DNA of 64,000 nt, taken from assembly GCF_013283875.1 (NCBI RefSeq), contig NZ_CP054139.1, positions 2,232,001-2,296,000 on the forward strand. Direction: 5' to 3'. The notes beneath the pieces are model-generated. The model worked only from the letters and a program-made list of their open reading frames with translations, was not told the origin of the DNA and did not search any database. Every line of letters begins with the position of its first letter. The stretch's first letter is position 1. The position numbers and the translations under genes were made by a program. This document shows, in pieces, positions 33,474 through 42,023 of this stretch. This stretch comes from Mucilaginibacter mali (GTDB lineage Bacteria > Bacteroidota > Bacteroidia > Sphingobacteriales > Sphingobacteriaceae).

Positions 33474-34391
33474 TTAAGCCCTGATTTGTTTAGTTATCAT
33501 AAAACCTGCCAACATGCCCAGCAATATAGTTGCTGCCTTAAACTTTGTGCTTACCGTAAATGGGGGGATGTACTTAGTGCCTGTTTCGTCGGCCACCGCG
33601 GGTTTATCAACGTATCGGCCACTTGAAGGCACTGCTATTGCGTTAAAATTGGCGCTCAATTGTTTTAGTGCTTCGGTCGCTTCCCTGCCGCGCAATACCG
33701 GGCCATGGCCGGCAGCTATAATACGTGGTTCTAATTGCGCCAATATGCCGACTGATTGCTCTGCCGACGCCCAATCGGGTGTCATATACATTGGCGGGCC
33801 TGATAATTTCTTCACATCGCCCAATAAGCCAATGGCCGACTCTGCATGGGTGGTAGCTACAGCATCGCCCGCTATAAGGGTGGTATTAAGTGGAAAAAAC
33901 AACGAAATATGCCCCGGCGAATGTCCCGGGGTAAAAACCACCCTCCATTCAGGCAGTTCATCAAGGCCGCCGGCCATATTTACCGGTTTAATATGACCGC
34001 TTAAATCAACCGGCGAGCGGCTGAAAAATACGGAAAGCAAGCTCATCAACCCATGTCCTACGCTTGGATCAGCAGGCGGATACGCCGACTGGCCAGTCAA
34101 ATACGGTATTTCAAATTCATGCGCATAAACCGGTACATCCCAGTGTTTTAATAATTCAGGTACCGAACCTGAATGATCGGCATGGCCGTGTGTCAGTATA
34201 ATGGCGTTGGGTTGCGTCCCCTTGCCAAAGAGATTTTCGGCCATTTTAATGATCTTATCGCCCGAACCGGCCGGCCCTGCATCAACCAACACCCAGCCCT
34301 TTGCAAAATCCCTGCGATTGGCGATCATATATACATTTACGTAAAATAATTTCATGCCCCACACTCCCTGGGCCACCTGGAAGTATTTCAT
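33474..34391 (-). CDS. MBL-fold metallohydrolase with C-terminal membrane anchor
   Basis: A 305-aa metallo-beta-lactamase-fold protein with zinc motif LTHGHADHSGSVPEL, later His in TPGHSPGHIS, Asp in IAGDAVATTH and terminal His in AAGHGPVL. An extra C-terminal stretch (about 270-305) includes a hydrophobic segment (AATILLGMLAGFMI) that probably anchors it to the membrane. It is not a beta-CASP nuclease. The substrate is unknown; glyoxalase II, lactonase and esterase activities all occur in this group. Confidence 0.87.
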   Translation of the reverse strand: MKYFQVAQGVWGMKLFYVNVYMIANRRDFAKGWVLVDAGPAGSGDKIIKMAENLFGKGTQPNAIILTHGHADHSGSVPELLKHWDVPVYAHEFEIPYLTGQSAYPPADPSVGHGLMSLLSVFFSRSPVDLSGHIKPVNMAGGLDELPEWRVVFTPGHSPGHISLFFPLNTTLIAGDAVATTHAESAIGLLGDVKKLSGPPMYMTPDWASAEQSVGILAQLEPRIIAAGHGPVLRGREATEALKQLSANFNAIAVPSSGRYVDKPAVADETGTKYIPPFTVSTKFKAATILLGMLAGFMITKQIRA

Positions 34392-34567
34392 AATCCTACT
34401 CCTGTTTTAACTTATTGTAAATGAACACGCTTGCAATAGTATGGTTTTAACATTATCCCAACACAGGCTTAATAAATACTAACAATATCAGCGTAATTAA
34501 CATTGCCATTACAAACCGGCCTAAACACAATCCTATTTGCGCTGTTACAACTGAATATAAATAAACT

Positions 34568-34807
34568 ATGAAAGCACCAATTGATGTAACCCTTACCGGA
34601 TCTGACGGGCCTATTGAGGGCCTTGCCAGGGTTATTGGCCATGACGGCTATAAGAGCGCCTACGAATTTTTATCAACCGATGAAACCCTGCACCTGATCA
34701 TAGCGCAGGATGCTACCGGCGGGTGGCACCGCGTGGGTGGAAGCGACCCCTATTTTTCTGGCTGGGTGAATGAACTGGCCGAACAGGTTTCAGGTGTAGA
34801 CCGATAG
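34568..34807 (+). CDS. Small hypothetical protein (79 aa)
   Basis: I do not recognise this family. It has no signal peptide or membrane helix. The composition is normal for a cytoplasmic protein, with a tryptophan-containing core (GGWHRVGGSDPYFSGWVNELAEQV), so it is probably a real gene. Its stop codon is 15 bp before the aldo/keto reductase start on the same strand, so the two may be co-transcribed. Confidence 0.6.
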   Translation: MKAPIDVTLTGSDGPIEGLARVIGHDGYKSAYEFLSTDETLHLIIAQDATGGWHRVGGSDPYFSGWVNELAEQVSGVDR

Positions 34808-34822
34808 CCTTATATTTATTGC

Positions 34823-35773
34823 ATGGAAAAACGCGAATTAGGAAAAACCGGGATAGCTGTTAGTCCGCTAATGTTTGGCGGCAATGTATTTGGCTGGACG
34901 ATAGACGAAGCCACCTCCTTTAAACTGCTGGATGCCTTTACCGACGCCGGCCTTAACTTTGTAGATACCGCCGATGTATACTCGCGCTGGGTGCAGGGAA
35001 ATAAGGGTGGCGAATCGGAAACCATTATTGGTAACTGGTTTAAGCGATCGGGCAAGCGTGATAAAATTGTATTGGCCACTAAGGTTGGCAAGGATATGGG
35101 CGATGGCAAAAAGGGGCTTGCAGCCGGGTATATCAAACAAGCGATCGAAGATTCCTTAAAACGCTTGCAAACTGATTATATCGACCTGTACCAATCGCAC
35201 GATGACGACCTGAACACACCTTTCGAGGAAACACTTGAGGCATACAGCCAATTGATAAAAGAGGGAAAGGTTAGAGTGATCGGCGCGTCGAACTACAAAA
35301 CAAACCGTTTAGCTCAAGCTTTACAGGTAAGTGCCGAAAAAAACCTCGCATCTTATCAAACCCTGCAACCTGAATATAACCTATACGCACGACAGGATTA
35401 TGAAACGAACCTTGAACCGCTTTGCCTTGAACGTGGCTTAGGCGTTGTGCCATTCTACTCGCTGGCCAGCGGGTTTCTGACAGGCAAATACCGCTCTGAA
35501 GCAGATTTTAACAAAAGCAAACGCGGCGGCGGCATGACCAAATACCTAAACGACCGCGGCCTGAGGATATTGGACAGTTTAGATAAAATAGCCGACCAAT
35601 ACCAAACATCACAAGCCAGCGTGGCTTTGGCCTGGTTAATGTCGCGCCCGTCCATCACTGCCCCTATTGTCAGCGCGACGAGTATCGGCCAGTTAAAGGA
35701 CCTGATTGATGCCACTGAGCTGAATTTGAGTGAGGAGGGGGTTAGGGTGTTGGATGAGGCGAGTGCGTATTGA
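34823..35773 (+). CDS. Aldo/keto reductase
   Basis: A 316-aa NADPH-dependent TIM-barrel reductase. The catalytic tetrad is visible: Asp and Tyr in NFVDTADVYS, Lys in LATKVGK and His in LYQSHDDD. The C-terminal region has ITAPIVSATSIGQLKDLIDA for cofactor binding. It resembles the YajO/AKR11-like group. The substrate is unknown. A palindromic repeat begins directly at its stop codon. Confidence 0.92.
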   Translation: MEKRELGKTGIAVSPLMFGGNVFGWTIDEATSFKLLDAFTDAGLNFVDTADVYSRWVQGNKGGESETIIGNWFKRSGKRDKIVLATKVGKDMGDGKKGLAAGYIKQAIEDSLKRLQTDYIDLYQSHDDDLNTPFEETLEAYSQLIKEGKVRVIGASNYKTNRLAQALQVSAEKNLASYQTLQPEYNLYARQDYETNLEPLCLERGLGVVPFYSLASGFLTGKYRSEADFNKSKRGGGMTKYLNDRGLRILDSLDKIADQYQTSQASVALAWLMSRPSITAPIVSATSIGQLKDLIDATELNLSEEGVRVLDEASAY

Positions 35774-35949
35774 GTAGACTCACCCGGTCGTTGCTTCGCT
35801 CGCCCCCCCCTCTCTGCTTCGCAAAGAGGATATAATTATCGGTAGCGATGGATTTGAAACCCATCGTTACATGAACACGACAACTCCTGCCCTCTTTTTG
35901 CGCAGCGAAGAGAGGGCCGACCAGCGAAGCGTGGTCGGGGTGAGTCTAC
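35774..35949. repeat. MITE-like palindromic element with 12-bp terminal inverted repeats
   Basis: GTAGACTCACCC (35774-35785) and GGGTGAGTCTAC (35938-35949) are exact inverted repeats. Further imperfect complementarity runs inward: GGTCGTTGCTTCGCT opposite AGCGAAGCGTGGTCG, and CCTCTCTGCTTCGC opposite GCAGCGAAGAGAGG. An inner ATGGATTTGAAACCCAT hairpin lies near 35850. There is no coding content. The left end begins one base after the aldo/keto reductase stop codon. Confidence 0.8.
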
Positions 35950-35963
35950 AGGACGATACACAA

Positions 35964-35996
35964 AAAAGCCGCCCCGAATCCGGGGGCGGCTTTTAT
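35964..35996. terminator. GC-rich bidirectional terminator
   Basis: AAAAGCCGCCCC (35966-35977) pairs with GGGGCGGCTTTT around a short loop, with T-runs on both strands. It ends the minus-strand gene that finishes at 36023 and can also stop read-through from the aldo/keto reductase side. Confidence 0.9.
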
Positions 35997-36022
35997 AATA
36001 TATGTTGAGTTGGTAATATTAA

Positions 36023-36865
36023 TTACGGACGTACTGGTCTTGCGGCAAACTCACGGCTGTCCTGTATCATGCCCATTTTGTTAGCGGCATAGTGCTGTTC
36101 AACACCGTTGTTACCGCCCCTGTCCTGGCCATGGTTAGTTGGCTGACCATTGTTGCCACCGTTTCCACGGCCAGCACCCTGTTCACCTCGTGAGGGTTGT
36201 TGGTTACCGCCCTGGTTTTGGCCTGGCTGACCATAGCCACCTTGATTGCGGCCGGGGTTTTGTTGGTTGTAGCCACCATTGTTTTGGCCTTGACCGTAAC
36301 CGCCCTGGTTCCTGTCGGGTTGAGGCTGATTATAGTTGTTGTCGCGGCCGCCACGGTCGCGGTCATCGCGCCTGTCGTAGTCGTTACGGTTTGACTGGTT
36401 CCAGCCACGGTTGCCGTATTGTTCGCGGCCACGGTACGGATCACGGTCGTAACGGTCTCTGCCGGGATATGCCCTTGCGTAAAAGTCTGCACGGTTAACA
36501 TATCCGCCAAACCGGCCACGGTAAACATCGTGGTGCATAAACGGACGGTTTGTGCGTATCTCAAACCGGCGGGCAGTCCTCCAGTCAAAGTTGTGGTACA
36601 TGCCTGGCAGGTAAGCCGCGGCTATCCAGCGGTCGCCATCCTGGTAGTAGTAGCAATGTTCGGCAACGCTGTAATAAGCTTCTACTTCGGGGTAATAATA
36701 ATAGTCATCGTATACAGGTTCGTTAACAACTACCGGCTCGGGAGCGGGAGTATAAACCGGGTGGCTGCCCAGGTTTAAATTAATACGGATACCTATTTGA
36801 GCATCAGCGGTCTTTACACCTAAACCACCTAAAACCATTGCTGAGATTATGATGAGCTTTTTCAT
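36023..36865 (-). CDS. Secreted low-complexity protein, Gln/Asn/Gly-rich tail
   Basis: A 280-aa exported protein of unknown function. The signal peptide is about residues 1-22. A Tyr-rich region follows (about 50-75, VYDDYYYYPEVEAYY), then a compact segment with WIAAAYLPGMYHNFDWRTARRF. An Arg/Asp-rich repeat stretch (about 130-170) leads into a long Gln/Asn/Gly-rich tail with repeated NQGGYGQ units (about 185-240). The high composition bias creates long spurious open frames on both strands. It may be an envelope or matrix protein. Confidence 0.75.
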   Translation of the reverse strand: MKKLIIISAMVLGGLGVKTADAQIGIRINLNLGSHPVYTPAPEPVVVNEPVYDDYYYYPEVEAYYSVAEHCYYYQDGDRWIAAAYLPGMYHNFDWRTARRFEIRTNRPFMHHDVYRGRFGGYVNRADFYARAYPGRDRYDRDPYRGREQYGNRGWNQSNRNDYDRRDDRDRGGRDNNYNQPQPDRNQGGYGQGQNNGGYNQQNPGRNQGGYGQPGQNQGGNQQPSRGEQGAGRGNGGNNGQPTNHGQDRGGNNGVEQHYAANKMGMIQDSREFAARPVRP

Positions 36866-37114
36866 TTTTTTAAGTTTTTGTTTCTTTAGTATAATAGACG
36901 GATATCACCACCCATGGTTTAATAATTATCGCAACAAATTCCGTTTCATTTAAATTTCATAAAACTATACTTTGTTTTAAGTTATTTTTAAGATATAAAA
37001 TTCTACAAATATGAATATTTTCAATTTTTAAGCTGATAAAATATCGACAAATGCCATCCGGGCAGAATTAAATTTTTTTTATGATATTTATTGCCACTAC
37101 ATCTTTTATAACCA

Positions 37115-39061
37115 ATGAAAATAAAAACCAGGCTATTGCTTACAGCTTTATGGCTGTTTTGCGTTGCATTTAGCTTAAAGGCGCAGGTAACCCAGCGTAA
37201 CCTGCTGCAAAAATTCAGTATGCAGCAAGTTGGGCAATGGCTCATCCCGCAAAGTACATGGCAGCCATTCCCCAAAACAGCCGCCGAATGGCGCAGGCAA
37301 CTGCCCGATACACTGATCAAAAAGATCATTAACAACGGTGAAGCAGCTTTGAAGAAACCTTTTAACGATATCCCTGCCACCGTAACGCTTGAATATGTGC
37401 GCACCGGCAACCGCAGCCATTACGAGGCGCTCTCTTTTGCTAAGCGCAACCAGTTATTTGACATGATAATGGCCGAGGCTGTTGAAGATAAGGGCCGCTT
37501 CACCGATCATATTGCCGATGGTATATGGTCGATATGCGAGGAAACATTTTGGGGGGCCACGGCCCATCTGAGCGCGCAAAAGGCAGGTTCAGGCTTGCCC
37601 GACGCGCAGGAGCCGATAGTCGAACTATTCTCGGCCGAAACCGCAGCCACTTTAGCCTGGGCAGATTATTTTGTTGGCCCAAAGCTGGAAAAGGTTTCAA
37701 AACTGATCCGCCCGCGCATTTATTACGAAGTGAACCGCAGGCTCCTCACCCCTATGCTTACCGCTAAGTATGGCTGGATGGGCGCCGGAAAGCCAGACGC
37801 TAAGCTAAATAACTGGGCGCCCTGGATCATGAGCAATTATATTACTGCCAACCTGCTGCTTGAAAAGGATGAAACTAAGCGCGCGCAGGCTATTGGAATA
37901 GCCATGAAAATTACCGATCAGTACATCAACGGGCTTGGCGACGACGCCGGTTGCGATGAAGGGCCCAGCTACTGGTTTGCGGCGGGAGGCGCTGTGTTTG
38001 ATGTATTGAACCAACTGGCTGATGTAAGCAATAATAAACTGAGTATTTATGCCGATCCCTTTATCCAAAAAATGGCGGCTTATATTTATAAAACGCACAT
38101 TGCCGGCAAATACTTTATCAACGTGGCCGATGCTCACCCCGAAATTTCGGCCGATGGTGTGATGATCTATCGCTTCGGCAAGGCCGTTAACGATCCGAAG
38201 ATGACCGCATTCGGTAGTTGGGCCTTCAGCAATCTCCAACATAAGGCTGTGGCTATCGAGCAATTTCATCGTACACGAACCTTATATAATATGTTCGCAC
38301 TAAATACGCTGTCAGGCAGTGATAATAAATACACCGATGTGCCTGATGCCTGGTTCAGCGATGTGCAGTTGATGGTATCACGTACTAACAATGGCCTGTT
38401 TGTAGCATCGCATGCGGGTAATAATGGCGAGAGCCATAACCACAATGATGTCGGCGATTTTATGATTTATGCTGATGGCTACCCGGTTATTATTGATGTG
38501 GGGTCGGGTACTTATACGGCGCGCACCTTTGGTAAGGAGCGATATGAATTGTGGTTTAACACCTCTCCTTTTCATAACCTGCCGGTAATTAATGGAAACG
38601 CGCAAAGTGCCGGTGTTAAATTCGCTGCAAGCAATGTAAAATACGACCTTGATAAATCGGTAGCCAAACTGACGATGGACATTAAGGATGCTTACCCCGC
38701 CACGGCCGCAATTAATAGCTGGCAGCGTGATGTAACTGTTAATAAATCGGGCAGGATCGAGATCACAGATAACTACAAAGCATCCGCACCAGTAAAAACA
38801 TTAAACCAAAGTTTTATGACGGTATGCCCTACCGATATCAGCCAGGCGGGTAAATTGATATTCGGCTTACCGAACGGTCAAAAATTAACACTTGAGTATG
38901 ACGCTACCGTATGGGATGTAAAGAAGGAAAAGATCGACCTGGTTACGCCTGAAGACCAGGGTTTAAAGTCAAGCTGGCATCAGCAGGATATTTACCGTAT
39001 ACTACTAACCGCCAAAGCTGTAGCAAATAACCGTATTGTAAAATATATTATACACAAATAA
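37115..39061 (+). CDS. Secreted heparinase II/III-family protein
   Basis: A 648-aa exported protein. After the signal peptide (about residues 1-23) comes an alpha-helical toroid domain (about 60-370) with GCDEGPSYWFAAGG. The C-terminal beta-sandwich carries the family motif NGESHNHNDVGDFMIYADGYPV (split here as NGESHNHNDVGD and FMIYADGYPV). This architecture is that of heparinase II/III and alginate or oligouronide lyases, which cleave uronic-acid polysaccharides by elimination. No SusCD pair is near, so the substrate is open. It lies 74 bp upstream of the sorbosone-dehydrogenase-like gene. Confidence 0.85.
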   Translation: MKIKTRLLLTALWLFCVAFSLKAQVTQRNLLQKFSMQQVGQWLIPQSTWQPFPKTAAEWRRQLPDTLIKKIINNGEAALKKPFNDIPATVTLEYVRTGNRSHYEALSFAKRNQLFDMIMAEAVEDKGRFTDHIADGIWSICEETFWGATAHLSAQKAGSGLPDAQEPIVELFSAETAATLAWADYFVGPKLEKVSKLIRPRIYYEVNRRLLTPMLTAKYGWMGAGKPDAKLNNWAPWIMSNYITANLLLEKDETKRAQAIGIAMKITDQYINGLGDDAGCDEGPSYWFAAGGAVFDVLNQLADVSNNKLSIYADPFIQKMAAYIYKTHIAGKYFINVADAHPEISADGVMIYRFGKAVNDPKMTAFGSWAFSNLQHKAVAIEQFHRTRTLYNMFALNTLSGSDNKYTDVPDAWFSDVQLMVSRTNNGLFVASHAGNNGESHNHNDVGDFMIYADGYPVIIDVGSGTYTARTFGKERYELWFNTSPFHNLPVINGNAQSAGVKFAASNVKYDLDKSVAKLTMDIKDAYPATAAINSWQRDVTVNKSGRIEITDNYKASAPVKTLNQSFMTVCPTDISQAGKLIFGLPNGQKLTLEYDATVWDVKKEKIDLVTPEDQGLKSSWHQQDIYRILLTAKAVANNRIVKYIIHK

Positions 39062-39135
39062 GTAAGTGTAATTTATACAACACAATTTCAACCGTTTAAC
39101 GTATTATTGTAACGCGACCTTAGTAAAGATCTACC

Positions 39136-40428
39136 ATGAAAAAGAAAACCCTGTTAGCATCGTTTTTACCGATGTTAATCACTGCCGCTATCTTAATAGT
39201 TGGCCCCAGTTTCCGAACGGCATTTTACAAAGCCGTTGATAGTAAGCAAGATAACACCGGCCTTAAACTGCCTGCGGGCTTCAGCGCAAATATTACTGCC
39301 GAAACCGGTGCGCGCACCAGGCATATTGTTGTAGCGCCCAATGGTATCATTTACCTTAAACTGGCCCGTCCTGATAAGGAAGGCAAAGCTATTTTAGTAT
39401 ATAAACAAGGCGCTGACGGTAAGGCTACCAAGGTATCGGGCTTTGCAAATTATGGTGGCACTGGTATCTACCTTAAAAATGGCTACTTGTATGCGTCATC
39501 TAATACCGAAGTTTTTCGTTATAAACTGAACGCTAATTACGAAGTGATCAACCCGAACGAACCTGAAAGGATCATCCGGGACTTGAAAATGGGCCGTCAG
39601 CATGAAACAAAATCTATTGTGCTGGATAACGACGGCAATGTTTACGTAAACATCGGTGCCTATTCAAACTCCTGCCAAAAGGAAGACCGTGCCAAAGGCT
39701 CGATGGGGATCCCCGGCTGCCCGATATTAGATTCGGCAGGTGGCATTTGGATGTTCAGAGCTGATAAACTGAACCAAACTTATAAAGATGGCGTGCGCTA
39801 TACCACTGGTTTGCGTAACGTAGTGGGCCTCGACTGGAACCAGCAACTGAACCAGTTATTTGTAATGCAACATGGACGCGACCAGTTACACGATATCTTC
39901 CCGGACATGTATACCACCAAAGAATCGGCAGAACTGCCCGCCGAATGTATGTACGCGTTGAAAAAGGGCGACAATGCCGGCTGGCCATATATCTACTACG
40001 ACCAGATACAGCACAAAAAAATCTTAGCGCCTGAATATGGCGGCGACAAGAAAAAGGAAGGCGATAAGTCTATTATCGATCCGGCAGTAGCATTTCCTGG
40101 ACACCTTGCCCCTAACGGCTTGCTGTTCTATACCGGCAATCAATTTCCTGAACGATACAAGAACGGTGCTTTCATCGCGTTCCATGGCTCGTGGAACCGC
40201 GCACCGGAACCGCAGGCAGGTACCTTCGTAGTTTTCCAGCCATTTAAAAACGGCAAGCCATCAGGCGATTGGGAAATATTTGCCGATAATTTTTCGGGTA
40301 GTCCTGAAAAAACTGCCGCCGGTCGCCCCGATCATAAACCTTGCGGCCTGGCCCAGGGTGCAGATGGTTCGCTTTATGTAACCGACGACGTAAAAGGAAC
40401 TGTATATCGTATATCTTATAAAAAATAA
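39136..40428 (+). CDS. PQQ-dependent sorbosone-dehydrogenase-like enzyme
   Basis: A 430-aa exported six-bladed beta-propeller enzyme of the L-sorbosone/soluble glucose dehydrogenase group. A signal anchor lies at the N terminus (about residues 8-25). Family segments include GFSANITAETGARTRHIVVAPNG, CQKEDRAKGSMGIPGCP, TGLRNVVGLDWN, HGRDQL and FIAFHGSWNR. It likely oxidises a sugar or aldose using PQQ. It overlaps the cytochrome c gene by one base, which fits electron transfer to that cytochrome. No pqq biosynthesis genes are present here. Confidence 0.85.
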   Translation: MKKKTLLASFLPMLITAAILIVGPSFRTAFYKAVDSKQDNTGLKLPAGFSANITAETGARTRHIVVAPNGIIYLKLARPDKEGKAILVYKQGADGKATKVSGFANYGGTGIYLKNGYLYASSNTEVFRYKLNANYEVINPNEPERIIRDLKMGRQHETKSIVLDNDGNVYVNIGAYSNSCQKEDRAKGSMGIPGCPILDSAGGIWMFRADKLNQTYKDGVRYTTGLRNVVGLDWNQQLNQLFVMQHGRDQLHDIFPDMYTTKESAELPAECMYALKKGDNAGWPYIYYDQIQHKKILAPEYGGDKKKEGDKSIIDPAVAFPGHLAPNGLLFYTGNQFPERYKNGAFIAFHGSWNRAPEPQAGTFVVFQPFKNGKPSGDWEIFADNFSGSPEKTAAGRPDHKPCGLAQGADGSLYVTDDVKGTVYRISYKK

Positions 40429-40868
40429 TGAAGAAATTTTATTGCATCCTAACACTGTTGATTAGTTTTTCGTTTGCCAGTACTTATGCCCAGGCACATA
40501 AACCTGCCGCGAAAGCGCCTGCGGGTGGATTGAGCGCATCGGTGGCCGCAGGCAAAAAAGTTTATACCCTCTACTGCCTCACCTGCCACCAGGCCGATGG
40601 CGGCGGCGTACCCAACATGAACCCACCGCTTATAAAAACCAGCTATGTACTGGGCGATAAGAATAAGATCATTAAAATTGTACTGAAGGGCTTTAACGAG
40701 AACGTGGAAATAAACGGCGATACCTACACCAATGTAATGCCCCCACAAGCTACACTTACCGACCAGGAAATAGCCGATGTATTAACTTATGTTCGCAATA
40801 GCTTCGGAAATAAAGCTGCAGCTATAAAGTCTGCTGATGTTAAGAAGGTTCGCACAAGCCTGAAGTAA
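40428..40868 (+). CDS. Periplasmic mono-haem cytochrome c
   Basis: A 146-aa class I cytochrome c. A signal peptide (about residues 1-21) is followed by one haem motif, Cys-50-Leu-Thr-Cys-His-54, in YTLYCLTCHQADG. The distal Met lies in TNVMPPQ and a C-terminal helix is DQEIADVLTYVRNSFG. Its ATG overlaps the dehydrogenase stop (TAATG), so the two are made together. It is the probable electron acceptor of the dehydrogenase. Confidence 0.93.
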   Translation: MKKFYCILTLLISFSFASTYAQAHKPAAKAPAGGLSASVAAGKKVYTLYCLTCHQADGGGVPNMNPPLIKTSYVLGDKNKIIKIVLKGFNENVEINGDTYTNVMPPQATLTDQEIADVLTYVRNSFGNKAAAIKSADVKKVRTSLK

Positions 40869-40880
40869 ACGATATTATAA

Positions 40881-40927
40881 TAAAACAAAGAGCCCATCCT
40901 TAAAATCAGGACGGGCTCTTTGTTTTA
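40881..40927. terminator. 20-bp bidirectional terminator
   Basis: The arm at 40881-40900 pairs with 40908-40927 over 20 bp with one A-C mismatch, with a GC core (GAGCCC/GGGCTC), A-rich on one side and T-rich on the other. It lies between the convergent cytochrome c and Hint-protein genes. Confidence 0.9.
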
Positions 40928-40940
40928 TTAGGGCCGTTAA

Positions 40941-41939
40941 TTACTTCTGCATCACCATCACACCATTCATCAGCAGGGTGCTGCCACCGTCGGCTACAAT
41001 GTTATATACTTTTTGTACACCTCCGCCCTTTTCGCTTTTCTGCAGCACAGTGAATGCCTCATACTTTCCGGTCTGCTCATTAAGGCAAAGCACTTCTTGT
41101 CCCTCTGCAATCTGGCCAATTTTAATATTGCCGTCTTTGGTCATCATCGGGTGGTTGGGTGTAGCTTGTAAAACTTTACTGTTCAGGTTAACCAGCTGAC
41201 CTTCTTTTGTGTCTTTCGTAATAACCGATACCAATACCAGGCGGGTTAATGCATAGTTTTTGGCATCGTGGGTAGTCAGTTCTTTCACTTTCACCACACT
41301 GGCCGCTTTGGTAGTTGGGTCGATAGAGATCACCTCATCCCCGGGCTTAATATTATTCAATAATTTCTTACTGCCGTTGGCCATGGTTACTTCCTCATCG
41401 CCGGGGAAGCAGATATCGTTGCCGTAGGTGGCGTTTTCCTCCTTCATGTCCTTGCCGCCGTTAAGTACCTTATATTGCTGAAAGGCCATTTCTTTTGAAA
41501 GTACGTAAGATAGTTTCAGGATAAAGTTGGCTTCCTCTTTGTTGATGTTGTCGATATCGTTAAAGTACTTATCCCAAACTTTGGCATCGGCGGTAAAATC
41601 AGGCACTACGGCTTTGTATAGCTTACCTTTCTCGTTGGTGTAAAATACCATCATGCCAATTTCCTGCATACCATCCTTGGCAATTAGTTTATATAGGTCG
41701 ATACGCTTTTTTAACCCGTCGGTACCCGTAATGAAGTATGGTTTGCGGGCTTCGTACCGGTCGAGCACATAAGTGTTTTCAAACTTTACATAGGTATCCT
41801 TATCCAAATCGGCAATGGCGAAGGTTTGGGCCTTATTGTATTCGTCCATAGTAAGCGGACGGGGATTTGGCGCCTTGGTTTGTGCCTGCGATAAAGTAAC
41901 AGCCGAAGCTAACAGTAATGTAGATAATAATTTACGCAT
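40941..41939 (-). CDS. Secreted protein with C-terminal Hint (hedgehog/intein-like) domain
   Basis: A 332-aa exported protein. A signal peptide (about residues 1-19) precedes an unrecognised N-terminal region of about 155 residues, and a Hint domain starts at Cys-177 (CFPGDEEVTMANGSKKL, KPGDEVIS). Block-B-like ATPNHPMMT with its TxxH signature follows. The domain ends VYNIVADG...LLMNGVMVMQK. The intein C-terminal His-Asn is absent, so protein splicing is unlikely. Hedgehog-like N-S shift and cleavage or release before Cys-177 is possible. I chose the ATG at 41939, which begins the signal peptide, over one 21 bp upstream. Confidence 0.8.
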   Translation of the reverse strand: MRKLLSTLLLASAVTLSQAQTKAPNPRPLTMDEYNKAQTFAIADLDKDTYVKFENTYVLDRYEARKPYFITGTDGLKKRIDLYKLIAKDGMQEIGMMVFYTNEKGKLYKAVVPDFTADAKVWDKYFNDIDNINKEEANFILKLSYVLSKEMAFQQYKVLNGGKDMKEENATYGNDICFPGDEEVTMANGSKKLLNNIKPGDEVISIDPTTKAASVVKVKELTTHDAKNYALTRLVLVSVITKDTKEGQLVNLNSKVLQATPNHPMMTKDGNIKIGQIAEGQEVLCLNEQTGKYEAFTVLQKSEKGGGVQKVYNIVADGGSTLLMNGVMVMQK

Positions 41940-41951
41940 AGGTTTTTGAGT

Positions 41952-41983
41952 AAAAACCACCGGCGTTTACACGCCGATGGTTT
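41952..41983 (-). terminator. Terminator between the Tat enzyme pair and the Hint gene
   Basis: On the minus strand AAACCATCGGCGT (41983-41971) pairs with ACGCCGGTGGTTT (41966-41954), with one mismatch-type pair and a 4-nt loop, followed by TTTTT. It implies that the Hint gene is not simply the third gene of the Tat pair operon unless read-through occurs. Confidence 0.75.
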
Positions 41984-42023
41984 GTTTAGAAATAGATATT
42001 TGTCCCGGTGGTATTAAGCTTGA

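Noticed and set aside
36067..36778. Several long open frames opposite or offset to the secreted low-complexity gene (for example 173 and 119 aa)
   Set aside because: They are products of the Gln/Asn/Gly/Arg-rich repeats read in other frames. They have extreme composition, no start context and no recognisable domain.
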